64,000 bases of DNA. It comes from an uncultured Roseobacter sp. Lineage in GTDB: Bacteria; Pseudomonadota; Alphaproteobacteria; Rhodobacterales; Rhodobacteraceae. The notes beneath the pieces are model-generated. The model searched no databases. It saw only the letters and a list, made by a program, of their open reading frames with translations, and had not been told where the DNA came from. A program made the translations under genes and the position numbers. The stretch is taken from contig CANMWT010000003.1 of NCBI GenBank assembly GCA_947501635.1, positions 389,022-453,021 of the forward strand, read 5' to 3'. Shown in pieces: positions 8,597-18,260 of this stretch; position 1 is the stretch's first letter, and every line of letters starts with the position of its first letter.

Positions 8597-10871
8597 CTTG
8601 CAAAGTCTCCCAAATCTTCAGCGGAGTGAACGGCATATCCACCCGGCGCACCCCGCGCTCCCACAAAGCGTCCTGAACGGCGTTTGCGACCGCCGCCAGA
8701 GCGCCAACCGTGCCCGCCTCGCCACAGCCCTTCATCCCCATGATGTTGGCTGTCGACGGTACCGGCTCGGATGTAAAACTAATGTTGGGGATGCCATCGG
8801 CCCGCGGCAAGGCGTAGTCCATAAACGTTGCCGTGAGCAACTGGCCGTCATCGCTGTAAACAACATGCTCCGTGATCGCCTGACCAATGCCCTGCGCCAC
8901 CCCTCCATGCACTTGACCTTCGGCCAGCATCGGATTGATAAGATTGCCAAAATCGTCAACGACGGTATAGCGATCCACAGTAACTACTCCTGTTTCAGGA
9001 TCAATCACTACCTCTGAAACATGGCAACCATTGGGAAAACTGCGGGCGTCGAGCGCTTTGTTCTCTTCATGTGTTAAAAGATCCGCACGGCCCTTCTCGC
9101 GGGCCATCTCGGCCACCTCCAGCATCGTCGGCGTCAGGTTCGACCCCTCGGCGCGGAACCGTTCGTCATCAAAGGAAATTTCCGAGGCGGGCACCCCCAT
9201 CTCTTCGGCCAGAAAGGCGGTGAATGCGTCTTTCATCGACGCCACCGTGGCCAGCGTCGCATTGTTCTGAACCGTGACCGAGCGTGACCCACCCGTCCCG
9301 CCACCGTGTTTGATTAGGTCGCTGTCGCCCTGAATGACAAAAATCTGATCCGCGGGGATGCCGGTCTGGTCGCTCAGGAACTGGCGATACACGGTCTCGT
9401 GCCCCTGCCCTGTGCTTTGGGTGCCTACATAAATATTCACCGTACCATCCTCGTTAAACGTCACCTTCGCACTCTCTGAAGGCGCCCCCAAAATACTCTC
9501 GATATAATAGCACAGACCAAGGCCTCTGATCAAACCGCGCCCCGCATCCGCCGATTTGCGCGCAGCAAACCCCGCCAGATCGGCCTCTGCTTCGGCCCGG
9601 CGCAGAACCTTGTCGAAATCACCAACATCGTAGGTCTCACCGGTCGAGTTCTTGTAAGGAAACTGGTGCGGCTTGATGAAATTGATGCGCCGCAACTCCA
9701 GCGGGTCGACGCCAAGCTCACGCGCGGCACGGTCCATCAGTCGCTCCAGCACATAGATCGCCTCCGGGCGCCCGGCACCGCGGTAGGCATCCACATAGGT
9801 GGTGTTGGTGTAAATGCCCTCGACCCGCAGCCACGTCGCCTGCACGTCATAAACCCCCATCAGAATGCGGCTGAAAAGCTGCGTCTGGATGAACTGTGCA
9901 AACATGCTGTTATAGGCCCCCAGATTGCACAGCGAATGCAGCCGGTAGCCGATGATCCGGTTGTCCGCGTCAAAAGCGAACTCTGCCAGACTGGTCAGAT
10001 CACGCCCCGCATTGTCGGTCAGCATCGCCTCGGTCCGCTCCGACATCCAGCGCACGGGCGCACCAGTCACCCGCGCAGCATGGGCCGCCAGCGTGTACTC
10101 GGGATAGGGAAAACCCTTCATGCCAAAACCGCCGCCGATGTCGGGGTTGGTTACACGGACCTGATCGGCCTCCACACCCAGCAGCTTGGCAATCTCGGCC
10201 TTCTGCACCCAGACGCCCTGCCCGCCGCAGGATACATGCACCCGCGCGCCCTCCCATTCGGCAAAACAGCCGCGCGGCTCCAGCGAATTGACGATGATGC
10301 GGTTGTCCGGCACCTCCAGACTGACGACACGCGCCGCTTTTGCAAAAGCGGCCTCGGTCGCAGCCTCATCTCCGATGCCCCAGTCAAAAGCGACATTGTC
10401 CGGCGCTTCCGCATGGATCGCCGTGCCCCCCGCCGCCAGATCCAGCTTGGCCGGCAGGTCGTCATAGGACAGGTCAATCAACTCCGCCGCATCGCGCGCC
10501 TGATCCAGCGTGTCAGCCACGATAAAGGCGATGGGCTCGCCCACGAACCGTATCTTGTCCTCCGCCAGCAGCGGACGGCGCGGCGCCGCGCCCATGCTGC
10601 CATCGCGGTTCTTGATGGTTGACGCGCTCATGCTTTCGGTCATGCCCGCCGCGGCGAGATCCTGTGCCGTCAGCACCGCCCGCACGCCCTCTGCTGCGCG
10701 TGCCGCCTCGACATCCAGCGCGGTGATGGTCGCATGTGCCACCGGCGCGCGGAACACATGGGCAAAAAGGGCACCCTCCGGCGCGATATCGTCCACATAA
10801 CGCCCGTGTCCTGTCAAAAAGCGCACATCCTCGACCCGTGTGACCGGCTGTGATTTTCCAAACTTTTCCAT
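8574..10871 (-). CDS. CoxL-like (form II) molybdenum hydroxylase large subunit
   Basis: The product is 765 aa from the ATG at 10871, which has AAGGA upstream. The N-terminus reads TRVEDVRFLTGHGRYVDD. Residues 362-368 are AYRGAGR, the form II active-site loop rather than the AYxCSFR of true CO dehydrogenase. GGGFGMKG, GQGHETVYRQF and a terminal KGCGEAGTVGA are molybdopterin-cytosine-dinucleotide-contacting segments. Family members hydroxylate aldehydes, purines or aromatic substrates. The small Fe-S and medium FAD subunits normally encoded alongside are absent on both sides, so this copy is an orphan here. Confidence 0.88.
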   Translation of the reverse strand: MEKFGKSQPVTRVEDVRFLTGHGRYVDDIAPEGALFAHVFRAPVAHATITALDVEAARAAEGVRAVLTAQDLAAAGMTESMSASTIKNRDGSMGAAPRRPLLAEDKIRFVGEPIAFIVADTLDQARDAAELIDLSYDDLPAKLDLAAGGTAIHAEAPDNVAFDWGIGDEAATEAAFAKAARVVSLEVPDNRIIVNSLEPRGCFAEWEGARVHVSCGGQGVWVQKAEIAKLLGVEADQVRVTNPDIGGGFGMKGFPYPEYTLAAHAARVTGAPVRWMSERTEAMLTDNAGRDLTSLAEFAFDADNRIIGYRLHSLCNLGAYNSMFAQFIQTQLFSRILMGVYDVQATWLRVEGIYTNTTYVDAYRGAGRPEAIYVLERLMDRAARELGVDPLELRRINFIKPHQFPYKNSTGETYDVGDFDKVLRRAEAEADLAGFAARKSADAGRGLIRGLGLCYYIESILGAPSESAKVTFNEDGTVNIYVGTQSTGQGHETVYRQFLSDQTGIPADQIFVIQGDSDLIKHGGGTGGSRSVTVQNNATLATVASMKDAFTAFLAEEMGVPASEISFDDERFRAEGSNLTPTMLEVAEMAREKGRADLLTHEENKALDARSFPNGCHVSEVVIDPETGVVTVDRYTVVDDFGNLINPMLAEGQVHGGVAQGIGQAITEHVVYSDDGQLLTATFMDYALPRADGIPNISFTSEPVPSTANIMGMKGCGEAGTVGALAAVANAVQDALWERGVRRVDMPFTPLKIWETLQGEAIAAE

Positions 10872-11060
10872 GCGCCACTTCCTTTTGCTGAACTGCGTTG
10901 TCTCTGTGGCGGACACTAGCGGTGGCACGGCCCTTGTCCAGTGGTGACGTCACACATCCCCGGACGGCTGCGCCCGCGGCCGCAAAAGCGCCACGCGTCG
11001 CAAACAGACGCGCATCCCGCCAAAGACTGCGGAATCATCTCCAAAACGACGGAGGACGCC

Positions 11061-11939
11061 ATGCCAGACCCTTTGACACTCACCAACGGCAAGCTCTCTG
11101 AAGCACAGCGCGCGCAATACTGGGAAGACGGCTATATCTTTCCGCTCCAAGTCATGCCGGCCGAAGAGGCCAAAGCCCTGCGCGCCGAGCTTGAGGCGCT
11201 CGAAGCGCAGTGGCTGGACGCTGACCTGCCGCTCCCGCTCAGCACCTACAAACGCGTCAATTCCCACTGCGTCATGCCGCTTGCACACCGCATCGGCTCC
11301 GACCCGCGCATCCTCGACGCGGTCGAAGGCGTGCTGGGGCCGGACATCATGATCTACGCGGTAGAGTTCTTTATCAAAGAACCCAACACCCGCCACATCG
11401 TCTCCATGCATCAGGACCTAACCTACTGGGGCCTTGGCGCCATCGACGGGCTGGTCACCGCGTGGCTCTCGCTCTCGCCTGCCACCCCCGCCTCGGGCTG
11501 CATGAACTTCGTCAAAGGCTCCCACAAGAACGCCATCCTCGAACACGAAGACACCTTTGACGAAAACAACCTACTCTCGCGCGGACAAGAAGTGAAAGTC
11601 GACGTCGCCGAAAAAGACAAAACCCCCATCGAAATCCACCCCGGCCAGATTTCACTGCACCACGGGCTCACCATCCACGGCTCGGGCCCCAACACCACCG
11701 ACGACCGCCGCATCGCGGCCGTCATCCGCTACTGCACCCCCGACATCAAACAACATGTGGCCGATGTCGACTACGCCGTTCTGGCCCGCGGCAAGGACCG
11801 CTACGGTCACTTCGAAAGCTTCCCCGCGCCCACCGAAAACTTCTCGGCCGACGCCCTCGCCCACTACGAAAAAATCCGCGCAGCCCAGGCCAAAGCCATG
11901 ATGTCGGGCGCCAAAAAGCAAGGGAAACTCTACGCATGA
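11061..11939 (+). CDS. Phytanoyl-CoA dioxygenase (PhyH) family Fe(II)/2-oxoglutarate oxygenase
   Basis: The product is 292 aa from the ATG at 11061, which has GGAGG upstream. The iron-binding facial triad is visible as His117-x-Asp119 (MHQDLTYWG) and His206 (GLTIHGSGPN), with an Arg near residue 216-217 for 2-oxoglutarate. The gene overlaps an HD-domain gene by ATGA. PhyH plus HD pairs are known from PhnY/PhnZ, where the dioxygenase hydroxylates 2-aminoethylphosphonate. A role in organophosphonate use is therefore plausible, but the substrate is inferred from pairing, not from residues I can verify. Confidence 0.85.
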   Translation: MPDPLTLTNGKLSEAQRAQYWEDGYIFPLQVMPAEEAKALRAELEALEAQWLDADLPLPLSTYKRVNSHCVMPLAHRIGSDPRILDAVEGVLGPDIMIYAVEFFIKEPNTRHIVSMHQDLTYWGLGAIDGLVTAWLSLSPATPASGCMNFVKGSHKNAILEHEDTFDENNLLSRGQEVKVDVAEKDKTPIEIHPGQISLHHGLTIHGSGPNTTDDRRIAAVIRYCTPDIKQHVADVDYAVLARGKDRYGHFESFPAPTENFSADALAHYEKIRAAQAKAMMSGAKKQGKLYA

Positions 11940-12535
11940 AAACCCACGTCAGCTTTACCCAGATGAAAGACGGCAGCCGCGAAGACTACGCCTTCCTCAC
12001 CGAACACGAAACCGAATACACCAAAGGCACCGCCGACCGCCTGCTCAAAGCACTGGTGTCGCTGGATGAAAGCCTCTCGGGCTACCAGATCACCCGACTG
12101 GGCCATTCCCTGCAATCGGCCACCCGCGCCGAACGCGACGGCGCCGACACAGACTGGATCGTCTCGGCCCTGCTGCACGACATCGGCGATATCTTCGCCC
12201 CCTACAACCACGACGAATACGCCGCCACCATCCTGCGCCCCTTCGTGCGCGAACAATGCACATGGGTGGTGGAAAAACACGGCGACTTCCAGCTGGTCTA
12301 CTACGGCCACCACGTCGGTGCCGACCCGCACAAACGCGACGCCTACGCAGGCCACCCCTATTTCGACGACTGCGCAACCTTCTGCGAACGCTGGGACCAG
12401 TCCAGCTTTGACCCCGCTTACGACACGCTGCCCATCGAACACTTCGCCGACCGCGTGCGCGCCGTCTTTGCCCGCACCCCCTACGACCCCGCCGTGATCC
12501 GCTCCGGCGAACGCGAACCGCTGGTACGCAGCTGA
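11936..12535 (+). CDS. HD-domain protein, candidate PhnZ-like mixed-valent diiron oxygenase
   Basis: The product has 199 aa. HD-fold metal ligands can be placed at His57 (GHSLQSA), His81-Asp82 (LLHDIGD), His92 (NHDEY), His115 (VEKHGD) and Asp154 (ERWDQ). The five-His/Asp spacing with a conserved H-x-L-Q-x-A helix resembles PhnZ/MIOX-type oxygenases more than phosphohydrolases. PhnZ cleaves the C-P bond of hydroxylated phosphonate. The ATGA overlap with the PhyH gene indicates coupled expression. An ordinary HD phosphohydrolase remains possible. Confidence 0.75.
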   Translation: MKTHVSFTQMKDGSREDYAFLTEHETEYTKGTADRLLKALVSLDESLSGYQITRLGHSLQSATRAERDGADTDWIVSALLHDIGDIFAPYNHDEYAATILRPFVREQCTWVVEKHGDFQLVYYGHHVGADPHKRDAYAGHPYFDDCATFCERWDQSSFDPAYDTLPIEHFADRVRAVFARTPYDPAVIRSGEREPLVRS

Positions 12536-12718
12536 TCGGCCTGCCGCACTGGCCACGCACTGGCCACGCGGAGGCCCGCCCCTCGAGGCCGGACATCCGC
12601 GGCCCGGCCCTGCCGGGCAGGCGCACCGATCAAAAGCCTGCGCAAACTGCGCGGCTGACCTTTCCCTTCCCACATCCATCCGCTAGATGAACCCGGAACG
12701 CTGACAAAGGGTAAGGTC

Positions 12719-15700
12719 ATGGCGCTGGACAAGACATTCAACGCGCAAGAGGCGGAAGACCGTCTTTATGCCGCATGGGAAAAAGCAGGCTGTTTCAAAG
12801 CGGGGGCGAATGCCTCGCGCGATGAGACCTTCTCGATCATGATCCCGCCGCCCAATGTGACGGGCTCGCTGCATATGGGCCACGCCTTCAACAACACCCT
12901 GCAGGACATCCTGATCCGCTGGCATCGCATGCGCGGGTACGACACGCTCTGGCAGCCCGGCACCGACCACGCCGGCATCGCCACCCAGATGGTGACCGAA
13001 CGCGAAATGGCCGCCAATCAGGAACCCTCGCGCACCGAAATGGGCCGCGAGAAATTCCTCGACCGCGTCTGGCAGCAAAAGGTCAAATCCCGCGGCACCA
13101 TCATCGGGCAGCTGAAACGTCTGGGCGCCTCCTGCGACTGGTCGCGCGAGGCCTTCACCATGGGCGGCGCACCGGGCGATCCGGACGCAGGTTCAGGCGC
13201 GCCCAACTTCCATGATGCGGTCATCAAAGTCTTTGTCGACATGTACAACAAGGGCCTGATCTACCGCGGCAAACGTCTGGTCAACTGGGACCCCCATTTC
13301 GAAACCGCGATCTCCGATCTTGAGGTCGAGAACATCGAAGTCGACGGCCACATGTGGCACTTCAAATACCCGCTGGCAGACGGCCAGACCTATACCTACG
13401 TGGAAAAGGACGAAGACGGCAACGTCACGCTGGAAGAGACACGCGACTATATCTCCATCGCCACCACGCGACCCGAAACCATGCTGGGCGACGGTGCGGT
13501 TGCAGTCCACCCGTCCGATGAACGCTACGCCCCCATCGTCGGCAAACTCTGCGAAATCCCCGTCGGCCCGAAAGAACACCGCCGCCTTATTCCGATCATC
13601 ACCGACGAATACCCCGACCCCGATTTCGGCTCGGGCGCGGTCAAGATCACCGGCGCGCATGACTTCAACGACTACGAAGTGGCCAAGCGCGGCGGCATCC
13701 CGCTCTATCGCCTGATGGACACCAAAGGTGCGATGCGCAACGACGGCGCACCCTATTCGCAAGCCGCCGCCATCGCCATGGCTGTGGCCAAGGGGGAGAT
13801 GACCCTGACCGAGGCCGAATGCGACGCGGTCAATCTCGTGCCGGACGACCTGCGCGGCCTCGACCGTTTCGAGGCGCGCAAAAAGGTTGTCGACCAGATC
13901 ACCCGCGAAGGCCTGGCCGTGATGGTCCCTGCCACGGACCTTGACCCCGACGATGCCTTTCTGCCGGTAGAAGAGCCCTTCTTGATCCCGCTGGTTGAGT
14001 CAAAAAAGATCATGCAGCCCTTTGGGGATCGGTCCAAAGTTGTCATTGAACCCATGCTGACCGACCAGTGGTTTGTCGACACCGCCCAGATCGTCGGCCC
14101 GGCCATCGATGCGGTGCGCAACGGCGACACGCAAATCTTCCCCGAGCAGGACAAGAAGGTTTACTTCAACTGGCTGGAAAACATCGAGCCATGGTGTATC
14201 TCCCGCCAGCTCTGGTGGGGGCATCAGATTCCGGTTTGGTTCGATCTGTCGGACAATCAGTTTTGTGCGCCAACGTTCGAAGAAGCAGCCGCTCAAACAT
14301 CAGCCGACAGCGCTAACGGAGTTGTAGTGGAAGTGGATAGCCGGGAAACGGCAATAAGACTTATCGAAGAGTACGAGGGGCCAGCGACATCGTTGCCCAA
14401 ACCGATTTTCAGAGACCCCGACGTCCTCGACACGTGGTTCTCCTCCGGCCTCTGGCCCATCGGCACACTGGGCTGGACCGGCGACGCCGAAGCAGACGCG
14501 GCAAACGACGCGCTGCAAAAATACTTCCCCACCTCGGTGCTCATCACCGGCTTTGACATCATCTTCTTCTGGGTCGCCCGGATGATGATGATGCAATACG
14601 CCGTGGTCGGCCAAAAGCCCTTTGATACCGTCTACGTCCACGCGCTGGTGCGCGACGAGAAGGGCAAGAAAATGTCCAAATCCTTGGGCAACGTGCTCGA
14701 CCCGCTCGACATGATCGACGAATACGGCGCGGATGCGGTGCGTTTCACGCTCACCGCAATGGCCGCCATGGGGCGCGATCTGAAACTCTCCACCGCACGC
14801 ATCGCGGGCTATCGCAACTTCGGCACCAAACTCTGGAACGCCTGCCGCTTTGCCGAAATGAACGGCGTCTTCGAAGCGCGCAGCACTATGGACGCAAACC
14901 AGACAAAAGATGGCCCGGGTATTGCTCCTTCATCCGCTGTTAACAAATGGATCATCGGCGAAACGGCAAAAGTACGCGAAGACATTGATAACGCTCTGGA
15001 AAACTACCGTTTCAACGATGCCGCCAACGCAGCCTACGCATTTGTCTGGGGAAAGGTCTGCGACTGGTACGTCGAGCTCAGCAAACCACTGTTGCAAGAC
15101 GAAGCCAACGCCGCCTTCGCCGATGAAACCCGCGCGACAATGGCTTGGGTTCTGGACCAATGCATGATCCTTCTGCACCCCATCATGCCCTTCATAACCG
15201 AAGAACTCTGGGCCCAGACCGGCACCCGAACCAAGCCTCTCGTACACGCCGACTGGCCCGCCTATACCACATCAGAACTGGTGGACGCCGCCGCAGACCG
15301 CGAAGTGAACTGGGTGATCGGGCTGATTGAGGCAATCCGCTCCGCACGGGCGCAAATGCACGTGCCCGCAGGGCTCTATGTCCCTCTGATTGTTACAGAA
15401 ATTGATGCCGCGGGCCAGGCCGCCTGGGACCGCAACGAAGTCATGATCAAACGCCTCGCGCGCGTCGAAAGCCTGGAACAGACCACAACCGTGCCCAAAG
15501 GCACAGTCTCCCTCGCGGTGCCCGGCGCCTCCATGGGCCTGCCCCTCGCTGACATCATCGACATCGCAGAGGAAAAGGCACGACTGGAAAAAACACTGGG
15601 CAAACTCGCCAAGGAACTCGGCGGCCTGCGCGGCCGGCTGAACAACCCCAAATTTGCAGCCTCCGCCCCCGCCGAAGTTGTCGAGGAAACCCGCGCCAAC

Positions 15701-15769
15701 CTCGCTCTGCGCGAAGAGGAAGAAGCAAAACTCCAAGAAGCGCTCGCCCGCCTCGCCGAACTCGAATAA
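12719..15769 (+). CDS. valS: Valyl-tRNA synthetase
   Basis: The product is 1016 aa, somewhat longer than the E. coli enzyme (951 aa). The class I signatures are HMGH at residues 52-55 ([15 protein letters not shown]) and KMSKS at 651-655. The editing (CP1) domain contains [18 protein letters not shown]. The C-terminal 70 residues form a coiled coil ([20 protein letters not shown]), the tRNA-binding arm typical of ValRS. It charges tRNA-Val and hydrolyses misactivated threonine. It is monocistronic with a strong hairpin downstream. Codons around 14260-14400 and 14890-14960 look less biased than the flanks, probably an insertion loop. Confidence 0.98.
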   Translation: MALDKTFNAQEAEDRLYAAWEKAGCFKAGANASRDETFSIMIPPPNVTGSLHMGHAFNNTLQDILIRWHRMRGYDTLWQPGTDHAGIATQMVTEREMAANQEPSRTEMGREKFLDRVWQQKVKSRGTIIGQLKRLGASCDWSREAFTMGGAPGDPDAGSGAPNFHDAVIKVFVDMYNKGLIYRGKRLVNWDPHFETAISDLEVENIEVDGHMWHFKYPLADGQTYTYVEKDEDGNVTLEETRDYISIATTRPETMLGDGAVAVHPSDERYAPIVGKLCEIPVGPKEHRRLIPIITDEYPDPDFGSGAVKITGAHDFNDYEVAKRGGIPLYRLMDTKGAMRNDGAPYSQAAAIAMAVAKGEMTLTEAECDAVNLVPDDLRGLDRFEARKKVVDQITREGLAVMVPATDLDPDDAFLPVEEPFLIPLVESKKIMQPFGDRSKVVIEPMLTDQWFVDTAQIVGPAIDAVRNGDTQIFPEQDKKVYFNWLENIEPWCISRQLWWGHQIPVWFDLSDNQFCAPTFEEAAAQTSADSANGVVVEVDSRETAIRLIEEYEGPATSLPKPIFRDPDVLDTWFSSGLWPIGTLGWTGDAEADAANDALQKYFPTSVLITGFDIIFFWVARMMMMQYAVVGQKPFDTVYVHALVRDEKGKKMSKSLGNVLDPLDMIDEYGADAVRFTLTAMAAMGRDLKLSTARIAGYRNFGTKLWNACRFAEMNGVFEARSTMDANQTKDGPGIAPSSAVNKWIIGETAKVREDIDNALENYRFNDAANAAYAFVWGKVCDWYVELSKPLLQDEANAAFADETRATMAWVLDQCMILLHPIMPFITEELWAQTGTRTKPLVHADWPAYTTSELVDAAADREVNWVIGLIEAIRSARAQMHVPAGLYVPLIVTEIDAAGQAAWDRNEVMIKRLARVESLEQTTTVPKGTVSLAVPGASMGLPLADIIDIAEEKARLEKTLGKLAKELGGLRGRLNNPKFAASAPAEVVEETRANLALREEEEAKLQEALARLAELE

Positions 15770-15782
15770 TCCAAATGGACCC

Positions 15783-15852
15783 AAATACCGCCGCCGGAGG
15801 CACAAAATCAAATCGTGCTTCAAATAATATTTTGCCTCCGGCGGCGGTATTT
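15783..15852. terminator. Long near-perfect hairpin between valS and the convergent crotonase gene
   Basis: The left arm at 15783-15808 (AAATACCGCCGCCGGAGGC...) pairs with 15829-15852 over about 20 bp, around a loop of roughly 20 bases. A T-run on either side (ATTTTT on the plus strand) allows it to act as a bidirectional terminator. Confidence 0.8.
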
Positions 15853-15978
15853 TTCACCATTTGGAAACCTTTGTCGGAAATGCTGGACGTCCGGTACAGG
15901 CTGCGGAGCCGATGACCGGACCGTTTTGAACGCTCTGCGCTTCGGCGCAGGGCGGACCACGATCTGGCCCGTGGCCTT

Positions 15979-16770
15979 TTATCTGCTGAAATTCGGGGCA
16001 CGTTTTGCCAGCGTTGCGGCAACGATTTCCATCTGCTCCGCCTTGCCCAGCAGCTCCGCCTGAAGACGGGATTCGGCATGCAAGACCTCAACTGGACTGC
16101 CCGTAGCCGCCAGGTTACACAACTGCTTTGCCGCAGAGAGGGCATTCGGCCCTTTCGAGCAGAGTTCCTGTGCAAGCGCCAGCGCGGCGGCAAGGGGATC
16201 AGCGTCGATTTCGGTCACAAGACCCCAGCGCTCGGCTTGTGCTGCTTCGATCGGGCGTGCGGTGTAGATCAGGCGGCGCATGACATCGTCTCTGACGATA
16301 CGAGGCAAGAGCACCATGCCGCCCATATCTGGCACTATGCCCCATTTCATCTCCATGACCGCACATTCGGTATTGGGGGAGGCGATACGTATATCGGCCC
16401 CCAAGGCAAGCTGAAGCCCCGCGCCAAAGACTTCTCCGTGCAAGGCCGCAATCACCGGGATCTCAAGCCGGTGCCAGATCATCGCGACTTCCTGCCATCT
16501 GTTTGTGGTGCCGTCGCCATGGGTGCGCGGCAAAAGCAATGGTTCTGTCTCTTGGCCCAACATTTTGCCGAACCCGCCAAGATCGATCCCTGCGCAAAAG
16601 CAATCCCCTTCCCCCGACAAAACGACCACCCGGGTTTGAGTTTTGTCGATCGCTGTTCCGGCGGCGATAAGCGCATCGATCATCTCGTCATCCATGGCGT
16701 TCTTTTTGTCGGGACGGTTGAGCCTGATATGCGTGATGCCGTCTTCTTCGGTGATGCGTAGCCGTGACAT
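15979..16770 (-). CDS. Enoyl-CoA hydratase/isomerase (crotonase) family protein
   Basis: The product is 263 aa from the ATG at 16770, preceded by GGAGATTTTC. The ORF is open further upstream, but that part has no crotonase similarity. The crotonase core is visible: HIRLNRPDKKNAMDDEM, the oxyanion-hole segment GDCFCAGIDLGGFG, HGEVFGAGLQLALGADIRIA, and MKWGIVPDMGG. Members hydrate or isomerise acyl-CoA in beta-oxidation or related pathways. The usual second catalytic Glu position reads as an Asp within VPDMGG, so the exact reaction is uncertain. It is divergent from the aminotransferase gene. Confidence 0.88.
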   Translation of the reverse strand: MSRLRITEEDGITHIRLNRPDKKNAMDDEMIDALIAAGTAIDKTQTRVVVLSGEGDCFCAGIDLGGFGKMLGQETEPLLLPRTHGDGTTNRWQEVAMIWHRLEIPVIAALHGEVFGAGLQLALGADIRIASPNTECAVMEMKWGIVPDMGGMVLLPRIVRDDVMRRLIYTARPIEAAQAERWGLVTEIDADPLAAALALAQELCSKGPNALSAAKQLCNLAATGSPVEVLHAESRLQAELLGKAEQMEIVAATLAKRAPNFSR

Positions 16771-16882
16771 GAAAATCTCCGTTTCTTGCAACTGTAGAAA
16801 ACCTGACACAGTTGCTTTTGCCAGCGAAACGTCGCGGCATTGCAGACTTGCCCAGACTGTGCCGCTTGATTTATCACGCGGT

Positions 16883-17986
16883 ATGACAGAATTCAGACTG
16901 ACACAGCTCGCGCAATCCCTTCCCGCCACCGTGCCTTTTGTCGGACCAGAGACACAAGAACGCGCGCAGCGGCAAATATTCAATGCCCGCCTCGGGGCCA
17001 ACGAGAATGTGTTCGGCCCCTCCCCCAGCGCCATCCGCGCGATGGCCGAAACGCCCCAGTGGATGTACGGCGACCCCGAAAACTACGATCTGCGTCAGGC
17101 ACTTGCCAAACATATCGGTGCCACGCCTGACCATATCATGATCGGCGAAGGGATCGACGGGCTTTTGGCCTATCTGGTTCGTCTGTTTGTGGCCCCGGGT
17201 GATGCCGTGGTCACATCAGACGGTGCCTACCCCACGTTTAACTACCATGTCACAGGCTTCGGCGGCGTCTTGCACAAGGTGCCTTATCGCGACGACTTCG
17301 AAGACCCCGCAGCCCTCTTTGCCAAAGCCGCAGAGGTCGGGGCAAAGCTGGTGTATCTGGCAAATCCCGACAACCCGATGGGCAGCGCGCATCCAGGTGC
17401 GGATATCGCCAGTGCCATGGATGCTTTGCCTGCAGGCGCATTGCTTGTTCTGGACGAAGCCTACATCGAATGCGCGCCTGAAGGCACCGCGCTGCCGCTG
17501 GGGTTTGACGATCCGAGGGTCATCCGGCTGCGCACTTTCTCAAAGGCCTATGGCCTGGCGGGCGCACGCGTCGGCTACGCGCTTGGCGCACCGGAACTGA
17601 TCTGCGCCTTTAACAAGGTACGCAACCATTTCGGAATGAACCGATCTGCACAGGAAGGGGCGCTTGCGGCACTGGCGGATCAGACCTGGCTGCGTTCGGT
17701 TCTGGCGCGCATCGCCTCGTCTCGCCTGCGGATCGAAAAGATCGCGCGCACATGCGGGCTGAAGCCGCTGAAATCCGCGACAAACTTCGTGGCCATCGAT
17801 TGCGGGCGCGATGGGGCCTTTGCCAAGCGCGTTCTGGACGGCGTTGTGGCGGAAGGCGTCTTTGTCAGAATGCCATTTGTGGCCCCGCAAAACCGCTGCA
17901 TCCGGGTCAGTTGCGGCACTCCGGCGGATCTGGACTTTTTTGCCGAAGTCCTGCCACAGGCCTTGCGCGCTGCAGAAAAAAGCTGA
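16883..17986 (+). CDS. HisC-like pyridoxal-phosphate aminotransferase
   Basis: The product is 367 aa from the ATG at 16883. It has a fold-type I aminotransferase pattern: RLGANENVFGPSPSA at the N-terminus, YGDPENYDLRQALAKH, the Asn-Pro motif LANPDNPMGS, LDEAYIECA, and the PLP lysine Lys221 in TFSKAYGLAGARVGYALG. It belongs to the histidinol-phosphate aminotransferase group, but it is not in a his operon. A broader-specificity aromatic or amino acid aminotransferase is equally likely. Upstream residues in the longer frame are antisense to the crotonase. Confidence 0.88.
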   Translation: MTEFRLTQLAQSLPATVPFVGPETQERAQRQIFNARLGANENVFGPSPSAIRAMAETPQWMYGDPENYDLRQALAKHIGATPDHIMIGEGIDGLLAYLVRLFVAPGDAVVTSDGAYPTFNYHVTGFGGVLHKVPYRDDFEDPAALFAKAAEVGAKLVYLANPDNPMGSAHPGADIASAMDALPAGALLVLDEAYIECAPEGTALPLGFDDPRVIRLRTFSKAYGLAGARVGYALGAPELICAFNKVRNHFGMNRSAQEGALAALADQTWLRSVLARIASSRLRIEKIARTCGLKPLKSATNFVAIDCGRDGAFAKRVLDGVVAEGVFVRMPFVAPQNRCIRVSCGTPADLDFFAEVLPQALRAAEKS

Positions 17987-18041
17987 CGGCGCGCGACCGC
18001 GCTCTATAGTGTTTACAAGAAGTGGTCGTACGAGGTGTGAT

Positions 18042-18260
18042 ATGGAAAATCACAAACTTGGAAGCGCGCCCAATTTCACCGGCGCCTGTATCGTGATGTT
18101 TGGCGTGAACCTCGCCTGGATTATGCTGGTTCTCTTCGCAGTCTATGGTCTGGTTGCCGCCGTGTTTATCGGCCTTGTGGTCAACCACTGGCTGAACTGG
18201 CTGGAACACCGCAAACGCCTGACAGATCAGCGCTATGCCGAGGTACCTGTCCAAGACTAG
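18042..18260 (+). CDS. Small membrane protein of unknown function
   Basis: The product is 72 aa from an ATG 55 bp after the aminotransferase. One long hydrophobic segment, or two packed ones, spans residues 15-48 (CIVMFGVNLAWIMLVLFAVY, then GLVAAVFIGLVVN), followed by a basic tail (LEHRKRLTDQ), suggesting an inner membrane protein with a cytosolic tail. I recognise no family. Its TAG stop shares a CTAG tetramer with the stop of the convergent aminotransferase gene, so the two genes overlap by three bases. Confidence 0.6.
   Translation: MENHKLGSAPNFTGACIVMFGVNLAWIMLVLFAVYGLVAAVFIGLVVNHWLNWLEHRKRLTDQRYAEVPVQD

Noticed and set aside
9666..10622. Long plus-strand ORF opposite the CoxL-like gene
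   Set aside because: An antisense shadow without a ribosome binding site or recognisable motifs.
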